Below, in pieces: positions 16,609 through 25,603 of a stretch of DNA of 64,000 nucleotides (position 1 is the first letter of the stretch; every line of letters begins with the position of its first letter). Under the pieces are notes generated by a model. That model did not search any database. It was not told where the DNA came from and saw only the letters and a list, made by a program, of their open reading frames with translations. This stretch comes from Haloterrigena salina JCM 13891 (GTDB lineage: Archaea; Halobacteriota; Halobacteria; Halobacteriales; Natrialbaceae): NCBI RefSeq assembly GCF_000337495.1, contig NZ_AOIS01000036.1, positions 81,692-145,691 of the forward strand. Reading direction: 5' to 3'. The translations under genes and the position numbers were made by a program.

Positions 16609-17558
16609 GATCGGACCGCGCCGTCAGCACCGTCCTCGACGTCGCGTTCGCGCTGCTGCTGGTCAGCGCGAGCATCCTGCTGCTCAGCCTGTATCTGACC
16701 ACTACCGACGGTTCGCTCGAGGAAACGCGGGCGGACCGAACCGCCGAAACGCTCAGCGGGTCGACGGTCGCCGTCAGCTACGATCTCGAGTCGATCGCGG
16801 AAAGCGACCGCTACGAGGAGCCGGAGACCGTCGACGACTACGAACGGACGACGTACGGCTCCGCGACCGACTTGCTCGCGGAGGCGGCGGTCGCGAACGC
16901 GACGATCGGCGACGGCCGATTGATCCGGTACGCGGACTCGTTCGCCGATAGCGTCGCCGCCAGCGTCGACGGCCGGTTCACCGGTTCGAACCGCAACGTC
17001 TATGTCGTCGCCAGCTGGCGCCCCTACGAGGACGCCTCGATCAGGGGGGAGGTGACCGCCGGCCAGCGACCCCCGCCGACCGCGGATACGACCGCGGCGA
17101 CGACGACCGCCTCGAGCGGAACGCCCGCTCTCAACAGTTCAGAGTTGGCGACAGCGTACGCCGACGAGGAAGCGGTCGACACGCTCGCCGAACCGATCGC
17201 TCGCTCGATCGTCCGCGGCTACTTCCCGCCCGAGCGAACGCAACTGACCCTCGAGCGGCGGGGACTCGACCGAGCCGTCACGACGACTCACTACCTCGAA
17301 CTGGCCGATCGTCTCGATCCGGATCACGACCTCGAGCGAGACGCCGGTCCGCTGCGGCGATCGGACGCCCGGGCCGACGACGCCAACGAGGTGCTGATCG
17401 CGGGCCTCACCGAACTGATCGCCGACGACCTCGGGTCGGGGCCGATCGGTGACGAACTCGACGCGATCGGCGACGACGAGGCCGAACTGGAAGCGTTCTT
17501 CGAGGAAACCATCGCTCCCAGCGACGTCGACATTACGACGTACACGTGGGAAGAATGA
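16605..17558 (+). CDS. DUF7284/7285-like pseudopilin-type protein
   Basis: A 317-aa protein with the N-terminus MRSDRAVSTVLDVAFALLL, which closely resembles haloarchaeal prepilins (charged leader, then RAVST and a hydrophobic helix to about residue 30). The exported part contains a Thr/Ala/Pro-rich linker (about 155-185) and an acidic C-terminal half. I chose GTG 16605 because it overlaps the upstream stop in GTGA; GTG 16596 is also in frame. Its ATGA overlap with the next gene keeps the operon coupled. The role is inferred only from architecture. Confidence 0.78.
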   Translation: MRSDRAVSTVLDVAFALLLVSASILLLSLYLTTTDGSLEETRADRTAETLSGSTVAVSYDLESIAESDRYEEPETVDDYERTTYGSATDLLAEAAVANATIGDGRLIRYADSFADSVAASVDGRFTGSNRNVYVVASWRPYEDASIRGEVTAGQRPPPTADTTAATTTASSGTPALNSSELATAYADEEAVDTLAEPIARSIVRGYFPPERTQLTLERRGLDRAVTTTHYLELADRLDPDHDLERDAGPLRRSDARADDANEVLIAGLTELIADDLGSGPIGDELDAIGDDEAELEAFFEETIAPSDVDITTYTWEE

Positions 17559-20500
17559 CAGGAAAACGCACACGAACGACGGTATCGATCGACGATCGCG
17601 CTCGAGTCCCCTTCGCGATAATCGGGGTATTGCTGCTGGTGACCAGCGTGACGGTCGTCGGCGTCCTCCAGATGCGCGGCGGACCCGAGACGGAGATCGA
17701 CGAGACGCTCGCGATGGAGCGGACGGAAGCGGCCGTTCAGAGCGAACTCCGCGGCGCCGTCGTCGATGCGACCCACCGGGCTGCAGCCCAGCCGGTAACG
17801 ACATCCGACCTCGACGCGCTCGAGGGCAACCAGACCGAGACGTTCGAGACGTACCTCGAGTTGTTGATCTACCTCGAGGCGCAGGAGTCGCTGTCGGCCG
17901 CCGGCCAGATGACCGGCGACGTCGAGACGACGGTTTCCATCGGCGGAGACGTTCCCGATGATCCCGACCGCGCGATCAGGACCGCCGACGACCGAATCGA
18001 CGTCGCGGAGCGAGAGGGCGGTAACGGACTACTCGAGGTGACGCTTGATCGAGTGACGATCACGCTCGAGGACGGCGATCGCGTCGTCAGCGAGCGGACG
18101 ATAGACGATCTCACCGTCACCGTCGGGACGCCGATCCTCGAGTTACAGGAGAAGACCCGGGAGTTCGAGACGATGCTCGACGAAGGATTCCTCGATGGCG
18201 AGGTCACCGAGTTCGAAAACATGGCCCAGAAGACGGCCATGCGACTCTATCCGATGGCGTATTTCAAGTCGTTCATCAATCGGATGGACAAAGGGACGGG
18301 TGGCGAAGATCTGGGTCAGGGTTGGACCTTCGACGAAATTCTCGAGAACAATCACACCGAAGTGATGGCGAACGACGCCATCTTCGGCGTTCAGGAGGAG
18401 GTGTTCGGCGAGGACGCAGTCGATCCGTACGCTGACAGGGTGATGCGGCCGGCGTGGGCGTGTTTCGCGGCGGACATGCTGGAAACGATGGCCAGCAACG
18501 ACGATGATGATAATGAGAAAAGTGACGATGGATACCAGGCGACAATATCCGTCACAGACAGGTTAGGTAACGGAATTCACGATGCGACCGTCTTCGTCGA
18601 CGGAGAAAAGCGGGGGACAACGGATCCTAGTAACGAGGTTTCGTTCGAGCTAGCGGAGAACGGGACGCACTCGGTCGTCGTGATCGCAGATGACTACGAG
18701 CGATTCGAGCAGCGTATCCGGTTTTCCGAACGGGACTCTCGAGACCGCGTCGAACTCCGCCCGTCTACCGACCGAACGATCACCGTCTACGATCCGTCCG
18801 GAGAGCCGGTCGACGGCGCCGACGTCAACGTCTGGGTGGACGACGAACTCGCGTACGCGACGACGGGCGCCGACGGAACGATCGCTCTCGAGGGCCTCGC
18901 GATCGACGACCGAAGCGAGCTCACGGTCGAAATATTCGCGGACGGATACGAGGACGGATCGGAGACGGTCGAAATCGATCGGTCCCACGCCGCGATTTTG
19001 ACGTCGGCAGGCGACGCCTCGCTCGACGATCTCGAGGACAGTGCGGGACTGAACAGCTACTTCGAGGACGATCCGAGCCTCAAGGACGCGGCCTGCGAAG
19101 ACTTCCGTGAGTATCTCTTCGGCGACAAAGACGGCGATCTCCCGGACGCGCCCTCGACGACCGAGCTCGTCGACGGCATGTTCGGTGAGATGAACCCGCT
19201 GACGCAGAACGAAACGGTCGAACCGAACGACATGGCCGACATCGCCTACTACGAGCTGATCGGCATCCGAGATCTCTCGACAGTGTTGGACGACCTCCCC
19301 AGCGCGATGAATCCCGAGGACATCGACGAACCGATCGGTTACACCGAGGGGTTCGAGTCGCGGATCGAGAACGGCGACTTCATCGACGATATCTACGACG
19401 TGACTGTCGACCGATCGGACGATGTCTCCTACGGGTCGCTTTCCGCGAACAGGAGCAGTTCGTTTTCCGACTACGAGTACAGTCATTCGGTGTACGATTC
19501 CCGCGGCGTTACCGACATCGACGTATCGTTGTCGCAGGACTGGCGGACTACCGACGGTGCGTACACCAATCGTGATCTCCACAGTCTCACGATCGATGTC
19601 GACGTCGAAATTCAGGAACGATCGGTCTTCGAGAACGCGACGTGGAACGGAACCGACACGAAAACCATCGACCGGTCGCCCGAAACGCTCCCGGTCACGA
19701 TCGAGGTCGATATCGATGCAGATCTCGTCGACGAGCTCGACATCGATCGAAGCGAGATCGAGGATGATTTCGAGGCCGGCACTGGATACGCGAGCCGAGG
19801 CGATATCACCGGCCTCTCGGATCCGGCCAACTTCGAGCACGTCGTGACCGACTCCCTCGAGACGATGCTCGAGGTGAACGCGCTCGATTCAGACGGCGAT
19901 CTCGAGTCTCAGATCGAAGCGGATCTCGGCGATTCGATCCGCATCTCGAGTATTCCGTCGACGAACGAGAGTTCCACCGGGGCGATATCCGTCGCGTTGG
20001 ATATCCGCTCCGGAGTTCTCGGAGCGGACTCCGCGAGTTACGACGTCGAGGATCTCGAGGCCAGTTCGAATCTCGACAGAGCCGAACTCGAAGAGTGGCT
20101 CGAGGACGATCTTTACCTGGTCAACGCGTACGTCAAGAAGGAGACGAACGTGATCGAGCAACCGCGAGTGGAGTTTCTGCGCAGTCCGTCGCCATTCAGA
20201 GAGCTGCACGACGAGATCAAAGCCGTCGAAGACGAACTCGTGGACACGGCGTCGTACGACAACGTTCCGGACCTCGTTCGAATGGAAGTACGAAACGCTT
20301 ACTTCGAAACGCTCACCGGTCGACTCGACGAGATGGCGGATTTCCACGAGGAAACGGTCGGCGAGTTCGACGACGCGATGTCCACGAGCGACGGCGCGCT
20401 CGACGACTCACTCGATATCGTACAGGAGGTCTTCGCTGGCGACGTCGAGACGGGAAGCGGGGAACTCGAGGGCTCGGAGCTCATGGAAGACCTGGAGTTC

Positions 20501-21088
20501 GACGTCTCCGGTTCGCCGACGTACATGGACCTCGAGACGGTCGACGACGACGAGGTACCGTCGGTTCGGCCGCCGAACTCCACGATCATGGACAACGATG
20601 TCGACGGCGAGCACGCGGCGCTCGGAGTCAAATACGGACAACGACTGCCGACACCGGGGCTCCCGCTGGTACCGTGGCCGCCAATGCTGTACGTCCTGCA
20701 GGTCAACAGCTACAACGTCGACCTCCAGGGCGAGTACTCCCGCTTCGAAGTGAGTGCAACCGCGGGCGATCCGGTCGACGGCGAGGGAACAACGTACGTC
20801 CGCGATCGGATGGACGTCGAAGTCGATCTCGGCGGCGATGCGCCACAGAAGATCGGCGAAGTTGAACCGATCACGTTCGATACGTCGCTCGAGATTCTGA
20901 TCGCTATGCCCGGCATGATGCCGATGAAGTCAGGTGCACCGCCGAATACAGGGGACCCATCGTTCGGTGAAAATATTGGGCTCAGTAAGATGTTAAAATC
21001 TCTGAGAGAGTCCCTCAATAATGAGGAGACTGTAATATTGGGTCCCGAAAAATCGACTGACGAATACGGTGATACTGGTCCTCGATAA
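17555..21088 (+). CDS. Giant DUF7286-like exported protein with inserted Ig-like domains
   Basis: An 1177-aa protein with one N-terminal transmembrane helix (about residues 20-40) preceded by basic residues, then a long acidic exported region. The N-terminal and C-terminal parts resemble DUF7286 (label from memory). Residues about 325-480 look inserted: two consecutive beta domains of the carboxypeptidase-regulatory/PEGA type, with the signatures DATVFVDGEKRGTT and GADVNVWVDDELAYATTGADGT, joined to the core by a Asp/Asn/Glu-rich linker. The C-terminus (from about 20,950) shifts to lower GC. It starts in an ATGA overlap with the upstream gene. It may be the large scaffold or tip of a pilus-like system. 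Confidence 0.82.
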   Translation: MTGKRTRTTVSIDDRARVPFAIIGVLLLVTSVTVVGVLQMRGGPETEIDETLAMERTEAAVQSELRGAVVDATHRAAAQPVTTSDLDALEGNQTETFETYLELLIYLEAQESLSAAGQMTGDVETTVSIGGDVPDDPDRAIRTADDRIDVAEREGGNGLLEVTLDRVTITLEDGDRVVSERTIDDLTVTVGTPILELQEKTREFETMLDEGFLDGEVTEFENMAQKTAMRLYPMAYFKSFINRMDKGTGGEDLGQGWTFDEILENNHTEVMANDAIFGVQEEVFGEDAVDPYADRVMRPAWACFAADMLETMASNDDDDNEKSDDGYQATISVTDRLGNGIHDATVFVDGEKRGTTDPSNEVSFELAENGTHSVVVIADDYERFEQRIRFSERDSRDRVELRPSTDRTITVYDPSGEPVDGADVNVWVDDELAYATTGADGTIALEGLAIDDRSELTVEIFADGYEDGSETVEIDRSHAAILTSAGDASLDDLEDSAGLNSYFEDDPSLKDAACEDFREYLFGDKDGDLPDAPSTTELVDGMFGEMNPLTQNETVEPNDMADIAYYELIGIRDLSTVLDDLPSAMNPEDIDEPIGYTEGFESRIENGDFIDDIYDVTVDRSDDVSYGSLSANRSSSFSDYEYSHSVYDSRGVTDIDVSLSQDWRTTDGAYTNRDLHSLTIDVDVEIQERSVFENATWNGTDTKTIDRSPETLPVTIEVDIDADLVDELDIDRSEIEDDFEAGTGYASRGDITGLSDPANFEHVVTDSLETMLEVNALDSDGDLESQIEADLGDSIRISSIPSTNESSTGAISVALDIRSGVLGADSASYDVEDLEASSNLDRAELEEWLEDDLYLVNAYVKKETNVIEQPRVEFLRSPSPFRELHDEIKAVEDELVDTASYDNVPDLVRMEVRNAYFETLTGRLDEMADFHEETVGEFDDAMSTSDGALDDSLDIVQEVFAGDVETGSGELEGSELMEDLEFDVSGSPTYMDLETVDDDEVPSVRPPNSTIMDNDVDGEHAALGVKYGQRLPTPGLPLVPWPPMLYVLQVNSYNVDLQGEYSRFEVSATAGDPVDGEGTTYVRDRMDVEVDLGGDAPQKIGEVEPITFDTSLEILIAMPGMMPMKSGAPPNTGDPSFGENIGLSKMLKSLRESLNNEETVILGPEKSTDEYGDTGPR

Positions 21089-21121
21089 GACAGTATATAT
21101 AGGGACAATAATTTTAAATTA

Positions 21122-22459
21122 TTATTCTGGTTCGAGTGTGCTGATAACACTACCATTTCCAGAGTTATATGTGAACACCACGATATCGCTGAGAACTGCA
21201 TATCCTCTGATACGACCACCGATTAAGTCAATGTGGTCTGTTGTATGAGTTGACCATTGTCGTTCCCCGGTTTTAGGATCAAGAGCATCTAACTGGACAT
21301 ATCCAAAATCACGCCAAACGAATAGCGTGTCCTCTGAAACAAACAATCTGCGACCAGTCGGTCCAGAAGGAAGTGCTTCTGCCTTCCAAGATTGTGGCTC
21401 TTCGCCACTTTGCAATTCGCTTGTAAAAACGGCTAGCTGATCAAATACCCCCGCTGAGTAAATGATTTCATTTGCGATAGTCGGAGCCCGACCAGCAATG
21501 ATAGAACTGTCGTCATCATAATCGTTATTGTAGGAGACAACAACTTCTTCCTCTCCTGTCTCTCCATCAATCGCCAGAACCGTATCGAGTTCGTGCGTAT
21601 AGACTGTCCCACCATGGACCAGTAGTTCTCTCCCGGTATCGATAGTACCAGACGGAGAATACGCCCAGATCTGCTCTTCTTTCTCGACATCGAATCTCAC
21701 TACTTCGTAGTCATGTCCACTGTTCGTTTTGTGTGATACATAGAAGGAACCATCACTACCGATAGCAATATCTTGAACCGCATTTACTCGTTCCTCCCAA
21801 ATTATACTCCGCTCTTCAATGTCGACAGCGTATAGTTTTCCGTCGTTATGGACGTAGACGATTCCATCGTAGACACGAATGTCGCCAGAGTATAGCGAAC
21901 CGAGTTCAACTGACCATAAGACGTCTCCAGTCTCGGGTTTCAGCGCATAGAGGGTTTCAGTGAGAAAGTACACGGCGTCGTCAGTTACCGCTGGCGTCGT
22001 CGGTTCCCACTGCGGATTTGGAGGTGTTTCCGGTGGCAGTTCTGGTTCGTACGTCCACTCAATGTCTCCAGTCGTACGGTCGATCGCACGGAGTGTTGAC
22101 ATCTCGTCCGCGACGTAGACGAACCCGCTACCGACGACGGGTCCCGAAACCTTACCGTCTTCAATTTCGACCGTCCACCGCTCCTCGAGCGGCCCGTCAG
22201 GCCCGCTCCACTCGTCGGTAACCATTCCGTTGTTCGCGGAGAACCGTGCCATCGGCCACGAGTCGCCGCTCGAGCCGTTGTGACCGCCGCCGGTCTCATT
22301 TTCGTCAGGTTCCTCGCCGGTACCATCAAGGCTTGAACTGTCGTTTTCGTCGTCCGAATCGTCGTTACCCGTACAGCCGGAGAGGCCGGCGATACCGACC
22401 GATGCACTGCCGCAGGCTGTGAGCCACCGTCGGCGCGTCGATGTCGATCGTCGGTCCAT
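21122..22459 (-). CDS. PQQ-like beta-propeller lipoprotein
   Basis: A 445-aa secreted protein. The N-terminus has a Tat-type motif (STRRRWL) and a lipobox GLSGC with Cys29 as the likely lipid anchor, followed by an Asp/Glu/Gly/Ser-rich linker to about residue 75. The rest is a beta-propeller with repeats of the kind VYVADEMSTLRAID, VYFLTETLYALKPETG, VYVHNDGKLYAVD and DTVLAIDGETGEE, as in PQQ-enzyme/BamB-like propellers. No catalytic dehydrogenase residues are evident, so binding is more likely than catalysis. GC is clearly lower than the neighbours and A/T-ending codons are common, a sign of transfer. An ATTATATATTT TATA element lies just upstream of ATG 22459. Confidence 0.85.
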   Translation of the reverse strand: MDRRSTSTRRRWLTACGSASVGIAGLSGCTGNDDSDDENDSSSLDGTGEEPDENETGGGHNGSSGDSWPMARFSANNGMVTDEWSGPDGPLEERWTVEIEDGKVSGPVVGSGFVYVADEMSTLRAIDRTTGDIEWTYEPELPPETPPNPQWEPTTPAVTDDAVYFLTETLYALKPETGDVLWSVELGSLYSGDIRVYDGIVYVHNDGKLYAVDIEERSIIWEERVNAVQDIAIGSDGSFYVSHKTNSGHDYEVVRFDVEKEEQIWAYSPSGTIDTGRELLVHGGTVYTHELDTVLAIDGETGEEEVVVSYNNDYDDDSSIIAGRAPTIANEIIYSAGVFDQLAVFTSELQSGEEPQSWKAEALPSGPTGRRLFVSEDTLFVWRDFGYVQLDALDPKTGERQWSTHTTDHIDLIGGRIRGYAVLSDIVVFTYNSGNGSVISTLEPE

Positions 22460-22628
22460 CGTGTACTCCAAATATATAATTAAACTAACTAAGTGTAACG
22501 GAAATAGCCGATAGTGCTAACCGAAGCAAATTCGGCTTGAGACCAGTCTCGGCTGCAGGCTCTCGAATGGGGATGTCGTTCGAACCCGGCCCAACAGAAA
22601 ACGAGAACAGAGTTCGATCAGCGGCGAG

Positions 22629-23861
22629 TTACTCGAGCAGTTCCTCGGCGAGCATCGGGATGAACGTCCCGATATCGGTGACCATGCCGATGGCCTGCGC
22701 GCTGCCCCGGTCGAGAAGTTGGGTGACGGTAGCGGGGTTGATGTCGACGCAGACGGTCTTGGTCGTCGAGGGGAGGCAGTTGCCGACGGCGACCGAGTGG
22801 AGCAGCGTCGCGAGCATGAGGACGATGTCGGCCTCCTGGGCCTGCTCGCGGATCGCGTTCTGAGCCTCGATCGAATCGGTGATCGTGTCCGGAAGCGGGC
22901 CGTCGTCGCGGATCGAGCCCGCGAGGACGTAGGGAACGTCGTTGCGCACGCACTCGTACATCACGCCGTCGTCGACGACACCCTCGTCGACGGCCTCCTC
23001 GATCCCGCCGAGGCGGGCGATCTCGCTGATCGTGTAGATGTGGTGTTTGTGTCCCTTTCGCGGGTGCTCTAAGCTCTCGGTGTCGACGCCTAGCGAGGTG
23101 CCGTAGAGGTCGCGCTCTAAGTCGTGGACGGCGAAGCCGTTGCCGGCCGAAAGCGCGTCGATGTAGCCCCCGCGGACGAGTTCCGCGAGCGCGTCCCGGC
23201 CGCCGGAGTGAACGATCGCCGGGCCGCAGACGACGAGGACGTTTCCGTCGTTTTCCCGGACCTCGCGCATCTCGTCGGCGATCTCCTCGATCAGCGACGC
23301 CGAGGGGCGCTCGCTCGAGACGCCGCCCTGCATGAAGCCGAACGAACCGCTGCCGTTGCGGGGGCGTTCCGGCGGTTCGACGCGGATCCCGGTTTCGCCG
23401 GTGACGACGAGGTCGTCTCCCTCGATTGCGTTCAGGACCTTCGTGTAGACCCGCGGACGCTCGTCGTCCGCGTTTTTCTCTACCACGAGGGCACAGTCCA
23501 TCTCGACGTCCTCGACTTCGACCCACTCGCCGTCGACGCGGACGAACGTCGGGTGGTTGGTCGTCGAGTAGAAGTCGACGGGGACGACGCCGTCCTCCGG
23601 CGCCGCCTCGAGCGTCGCGTCGCGCGGATCGGCGACGGTCGCGCCCTGCTGGTTGAGTTCGTGGAGGATCGCCCGCAGGTCGCTCTCGGTTTCTGCGAGC
23701 ACGCGCATCCGGCAGTAGGTCTCCGCGTGCTTGTGGCGGCCGACTTCGAACTCCTCGACCTCGAACTCGCCGCCCATATCCATTACGACCCCGAAACAGT
23801 GGCCCATCGTCCCCGAATCGATGATGTGTCCCTCGAGTTCGACGGTTCGCGAAACGGTCAT
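22629..23861 (-). CDS. Ornithine cyclodeaminase, nickel-pincer nucleotide type (TIGR00300 family)
   Basis: A 410-aa enzyme of the archaeal family with an N-terminal LOR/SDH-type conserved domain (from ELEGHIIDSGTMGHCFGVV to about residue 100) and a C-terminal Rossmann-like domain (GPAIVHSGGR, SAGNGFAVHD, DINPATVTQL). The family converts ornithine to proline and ammonia, and members are annotated as using the nickel-pincer nucleotide cofactor. I chose ATG 23861; the 55 residues upstream to 24026 read as antisense-like, basic sequence. It is transcribed alone. Confidence 0.88.
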   Translation of the reverse strand: MTVSRTVELEGHIIDSGTMGHCFGVVMDMGGEFEVEEFEVGRHKHAETYCRMRVLAETESDLRAILHELNQQGATVADPRDATLEAAPEDGVVPVDFYSTTNHPTFVRVDGEWVEVEDVEMDCALVVEKNADDERPRVYTKVLNAIEGDDLVVTGETGIRVEPPERPRNGSGSFGFMQGGVSSERPSASLIEEIADEMREVRENDGNVLVVCGPAIVHSGGRDALAELVRGGYIDALSAGNGFAVHDLERDLYGTSLGVDTESLEHPRKGHKHHIYTISEIARLGGIEEAVDEGVVDDGVMYECVRNDVPYVLAGSIRDDGPLPDTITDSIEAQNAIREQAQEADIVLMLATLLHSVAVGNCLPSTTKTVCVDINPATVTQLLDRGSAQAIGMVTDIGTFIPMLAEELLE

Positions 23862-24021
23862 CGGTGCAGCGTTGGCGACCGGGGACCGTGAATGTGTGCG
23901 TTTCGGTGCCGGTCGACAATGGGCGACGGCACTCGCCGGTGTGAAACACCGCGACCGAGCGGCAGCGTTCGCACGCTCTCCGGCGGGCCCGCGTCGCGGA
24001 AAATCGTCACAGCCACCGTCG

Positions 24022-24047
24022 ACCATTATTTCACTGCAAATGATGGT
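24022..24047. promoter_or_regulatory. Imperfect dyad upstream of the 24090 gene
   Basis: ACCATTAT and ATGATGGT are symmetric at 7 of 8 positions with a 10-nt spacer, 43 nt upstream of GTG 24090. The spacing fits an operator near a promoter for an autoregulated DNA-binding protein. Evidence is the symmetry only. Confidence 0.3.
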
Positions 24048-24089
24048 TTAGACAACACTTTTGTGCACATCTGTGGACGGCTCAGATAC

Positions 24090-24662
24090 GTGTCGCACCC
24101 AACAACAACACCGACGTCAGTCGAACTGTGGATCCGATCGTTCGCCCCCACGAGCGCCGGCCCGACGCAGGAGCGCGCCCTCGAGCGACTCTCCGACCTC
24201 GAGTCCCAGGCGCCGATCGAGTCGGTGGACGTGAGCGTCTGGGGAAAGGAAATCGAGATCAATCGACCCGAGCGAGCGATGCGTATTCCCCAACTCTGTC
24301 GGATCGAACGCCGACTCGAAGCCTTCGAGAACTGGGCCGCTCGCACGGGGCGCCGGCTCGAGCCGTTCTTCCGAAACACGCGCATCGAGTCGTCGATCAC
24401 GGGCGAATCCCACGACGTGTGGCGGCTGCCGACGATCGCGGTCGCGGAGTTCGATGGCGACGAACTCCTCCACGTCGCGCCCTGTCGCGACGGCGATCGA
24501 ACGATCGACGTTTTCGACCGTCTCGAGTCGCTCCTCGAGGACTCAGAGGCGACGACGGCCGTCGACGGGGGGTCAGGCGACGGATTGACCGAGCGCTCGT
24601 CGGATCCGGCGACCGACTACGGGCAGAGTCGCATCGACGTGGAACCGTCTCGCTCTGACTAA
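24090..24662 (+). CDS. Haloarchaeal HTH-domain-type protein
   Basis: A 190-aa acidic protein of a haloarchaeal family usually annotated only as HTH-domain containing. Recognisable segments are VELWIRSFAPT near the start, VDVSVWGKEIEI, a long helix FENWAARTGRRLEPFFR, and RLPTIAVAEFDGDELLHVAPC. A Ser/Asp/Gly-rich tail ends the protein. I chose GTG 24090 because it begins just before the conserved VELW segment; the frame is open further upstream but there is no good promoter there. It is divergent from the ornithine cyclodeaminase gene, with a dyad between them. Function is unknown. Confidence 0.75.
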   Translation: MSHPTTTPTSVELWIRSFAPTSAGPTQERALERLSDLESQAPIESVDVSVWGKEIEINRPERAMRIPQLCRIERRLEAFENWAARTGRRLEPFFRNTRIESSITGESHDVWRLPTIAVAEFDGDELLHVAPCRDGDRTIDVFDRLESLLEDSEATTAVDGGSGDGLTERSSDPATDYGQSRIDVEPSRSD

Positions 24663-24878
24663 TTCTGTTCCCTGCCGAACCGCGTCGAGCGGTGGCCGAA
24701 CGATCGACTGCCTACTCGACCGGCTACCGAACGCTACCCCGCGTTGAACCCTATCGTGCTCGACGGACCGAATCAGGTTGGAAACCGATCGGCGCCGCCG
24801 TTTCGCTCCCGTTTCGATGGCTGACTGTCAGGATCGTCGTGAATAACATCTATGCGACCGTGTCACATAGTATGAGCC

Positions 24879-25040
24879 ATGGCGAGTAACTCAACCACCC
24901 TCGGCCTGTCCCGGTGTCGCAACTGCGGGTTCGAAGCGCCCGGCGGCGACGACGCGTGGCGTCGAATCGACGTCCCGAAACTGGGACGGATGACACAGTG
25001 TCCCGACTGCGAGAGCACCGACGTCATCACGAGTCGGTAG
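24879..25040 (+). CDS. 53-aa zinc-ribbon micro-protein
   Basis: The ORF from ATG 24879 encodes a 53-residue protein with two CxxC knuckles, CRNC (residues 13-16) and CPDC (about 42-45), separated by a spacer containing a Trp-Arg segment, a typical zinc-ribbon layout. The ATG at 24872 is out of frame and closes after five codons. It lies 69 nt upstream of msrB on the same strand. Haloarchaea have many such one-domain zinc proteins; the partner of this one is unknown. Confidence 0.8.
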   Translation: MASNSTTLGLSRCRNCGFEAPGGDDAWRRIDVPKLGRMTQCPDCESTDVITSR

Positions 25041-25109
25041 CGTCGACCGCGATTCGAGACCCCCGTCGGAACGCACAGACTCTTGGGCGTCTCCTCCCTA
25101 GGTTACTCC

Positions 25110-25538
25110 ATGGAACGCAATACGAGCGATCAGTCCCGCGACGACGCCGAGGGTGACCTTCCGGACAGCGATGCCGAGTGGCGCGACCGGCTGAGCGAGG
25201 AGGAGTACCAAATCCTGCGCGAGGCCGGCACCGAACCGCCCTTTAGCGGCGAGTACGTCGATCACAAAGCGGACGGGACGTACGCCTGCGCCGGCTGCGG
25301 CGCCGAACTGTTCGACGGCGACACGAAGTTCGAGTCCGGCTGCGGCTGGCCCAGTTTCTACGACGTCGACGACGATCGCGTCGAGACCCGACTCGACACC
25401 AGCCACGGGATGCGCCGAACCGAGGTCCTGTGTGCCAACTGCGGCGGCCACCTCGGCCACGTCTTCGAGGACGGTCCCGACCCGACCGGCAAACGATACT
25501 GCATCAACTCGGTGGCACTCGAGTTCGAGGACGAGTAA
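25110..25538 (+). CDS. msrB: Peptide-methionine (R)-S-oxide reductase MsrB
   Basis: A 142-aa MsrB, which reduces the R-epimer of methionine sulfoxide in proteins. The zinc-binding pairs are CAGC and CANC; the family motifs GCGWPSF and GHVFEDGP are intact, and the catalytic cysteine is Cys131 in RYCINS. The N-terminal 30 residues are an acidic haloarchaeal extension. I chose ATG 25110; the upstream in-frame start would add nine non-acidic residues. Oxidative-stress repair is the likely role. Confidence 0.97.
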   Translation: MERNTSDQSRDDAEGDLPDSDAEWRDRLSEEEYQILREAGTEPPFSGEYVDHKADGTYACAGCGAELFDGDTKFESGCGWPSFYDVDDDRVETRLDTSHGMRRTEVLCANCGGHLGHVFEDGPDPTGKRYCINSVALEFEDE

Positions 25539-25603
25539 CGCAGCCCGCGCTGAAACGCATAGATTCGTTCGGTAAGAACCCTATTTTCGGTCGTCGTTCG
25601 AGA

